Shown: positions 6,005 through 6,687 of the stretch, in pieces
Layout: each line of letters starts with the position of its first letter
Position numbering within the stretch: the first letter of the stretch is position 1
NCBI GenBank assembly: GCA_030036975.1
Contig: JASHSE010000251.1
Coordinates: 1 to 6,687, forward strand
Origin: Xanthobacteraceae bacterium
Lineage (GTDB): Bacteria; Pseudomonadota; Alphaproteobacteria; Rhizobiales; Xanthobacteraceae
Direction of reading: 5' to 3'
Length of the DNA stretch: 6,687 nt
Notes under the pieces: model-generated
Databases searched by the model: none
What the model was told of the DNA's origin: nothing
What the model saw: the letters and a program-made list of their open reading frames with translations, nothing else
Made by a program: the position numbers and the translations under genes

Positions 6005-6687
6005 TTCGATCTCTCCGCTTCGACGACTTCGCGCACTTCGGCGATCGAGACGATCGGTGCAAAGCGCAGGAACAAAAAGAACAAGGTGAGGAACAGGCCG
6101 ATCGTGCCGGCCAGCGCCGCCCAATCCCACAGCGTGGGAAAGAACACGCCCCAACGCGACGGCATGTAATTATGCTCGAGGCTTGCGGTGGTGAACATGA
6201 CGCGTTCCTGCCACATGCCGACGATGATTCCGCCGGAGATCAGAAACAGCAGAAGCTGGTTGCGGCGCACGAGCGGCAGCCACAGCAGTTGCGGGATGAC
6301 GATTGTGAGGATTTTTTCCGACCAGAACAGCGGCGCGGTGAAGCCGAATATGCGTTGGAAGAATTCCGTTCGCTCGGCGACGTCGCTGCCGTAGATCGGG
6401 CCGAATGCTTCCCACACATAGGCGTAGCCGAGCATCACGCTGCCGACCAGCATGACCTTGGCCAGGGCGTTGAAATGATATCCGGTGAGCACGTCGTGGA
6501 GGCCGTAACCCCAGCGCACCATGATGGTGAGCATCATGATCACCGCGGAGCCGGAGATGACGGCGCCGAAAAAGAAATAAGGCGGGAATTGGGTGTCGTG
6601 CCATCCGGGCGTCAGTCCGCCGGCAAAGTCGAGGCCGACGACGCTATGCACGGACACGACCATCGGCGCCATGATCGCCGACATGAT
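6001..6687 (-). CDS. actC: Alternative Complex III subunit ActC (NrfD/PsrC-like quinol-oxidising membrane subunit), 3' part
   Basis: This is the C-terminal 228 residues of ActC, the large integral membrane subunit of Alternative Complex III that carries the quinol site on the periplasmic side. The frame is open to the window edge, so the start and roughly the first half lie beyond it. Numbering from the first visible residue, a family-typical helix carries VVSVHSVVGLDFA (about 10-22; His14 and Asp20 are candidate quinol-site or proton-path residues). It is followed by PGWHDTQFPPYF (28-39) and then several hydrophobic spans at about 36-57, 73-92, 118-140, 145-165 and 188-209. The stretch around 141-180, with RRN, MWQER and MPSRWG, is the usual ActC C-terminal signature. 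The Met codon at 6684 is internal, not a start. The stop overlaps the actD start (ATGA). Identity comes from recalled family motifs plus the actD-actE-actF order that follows. An NrfD subunit of another complex is unlikely in this context. Confidence 0.93.
   Translation of the reverse strand: MMSAIMAPMVVSVHSVVGLDFAGGLTPGWHDTQFPPYFFFGAVISGSAVIMMLTIMVRWGYGLHDVLTGYHFNALAKVMLVGSVMLGYAYVWEAFGPIYGSDVAERTEFFQRIFGFTAPLFWSEKILTIVIPQLLWLPLVRRNQLLLFLISGGIIVGMWQERVMFTTASLEHNYMPSRWGVFFPTLWDWAALAGTIGLFLTLFFLFLRFAPIVSIAEVREVVEAERSK
6013..6016 (-). promoter_or_regulatory. Ribosome binding site deciding the actD start
   Basis: GGAG on the minus strand lies eight bases before the ATG that overlaps the actC stop. 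It supports the 177-residue form of ActD over the longer open frame beginning at 6154. The site lies inside the actC coding sequence. Confidence 0.7.

Noticed and set aside
6005..6154. Longer actD start, 50 codons upstream
   Set aside because: The extra segment lies wholly within actC and resembles out-of-phase coding. The ATGA overlap with GGAG fits the usual DUF3341 length.
6682..6684. ATG near the window edge as the actC start
   Set aside because: The frame stays open to the edge and the visible protein begins in the middle of the ActC fold, in or just before the VHSVV helix, so this Met is internal.

Overview
All 6.7 kb are filled by one co-directional, minus-strand gene cluster that encodes the back end of an aerobic respiratory chain. 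Read in the direction of transcription (from 6687 down to 1), the order is: actC (3' part only), actD, actE, actF, an unnamed small membrane protein, a SCO/SenC copper chaperone, coxB (cytochrome c oxidase subunit II with a fused cytochrome c domain) and coxA (subunit I). The first four genes belong to Alternative Complex III (ACIII), a quinol:cytochrome c oxidoreductase unrelated to the bc1 complex. actA and actB should lie beyond position 6687, and coxC (subunit III) probably lies below position 1.

The genes are packed very tightly. Five of the seven junctions are 4-base ATGA/GTGA stop-start overlaps, one is an 8-base overlap and one is a 12-base gap. No room is left for internal promoters or terminators, so this is best read as one translationally coupled operon. 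Setting starts by these overlaps and by Shine-Dalgarno sequences shortens several genes relative to their longest open frames.

Proposed electron path (inference from family knowledge): quinol is oxidised at the ActC membrane subunit; electrons pass through ActB/ActA (outside the window) and the ActE monoheme lipoprotein to the heme c domain of CoxB, then to CuA, heme a and the heme a3-CuB site in CoxA. The SCO protein would metallate CuA. The oxidase is caa3-like. CoxA carries the YSHPxVY signature of A2-type heme-copper oxidases, in which the D-channel glutamate is absent. The usual non-redox Mg/Mn site also looks dismantled, with two of its three protein ligands replaced (one in CoxA, one in CoxB).

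The DNA is GC-rich, uses GTG/ATG starts with good GGAG-type ribosome sites, and the proteins resemble those of proteobacteria. An alphaproteobacterium of the Hyphomicrobiales type is my best guess, but this is only an impression, because ACIII-caa3 clusters are spread across several phyla and are mobile. The least understood element is the 129-residue single-span protein between actF and the SCO gene.
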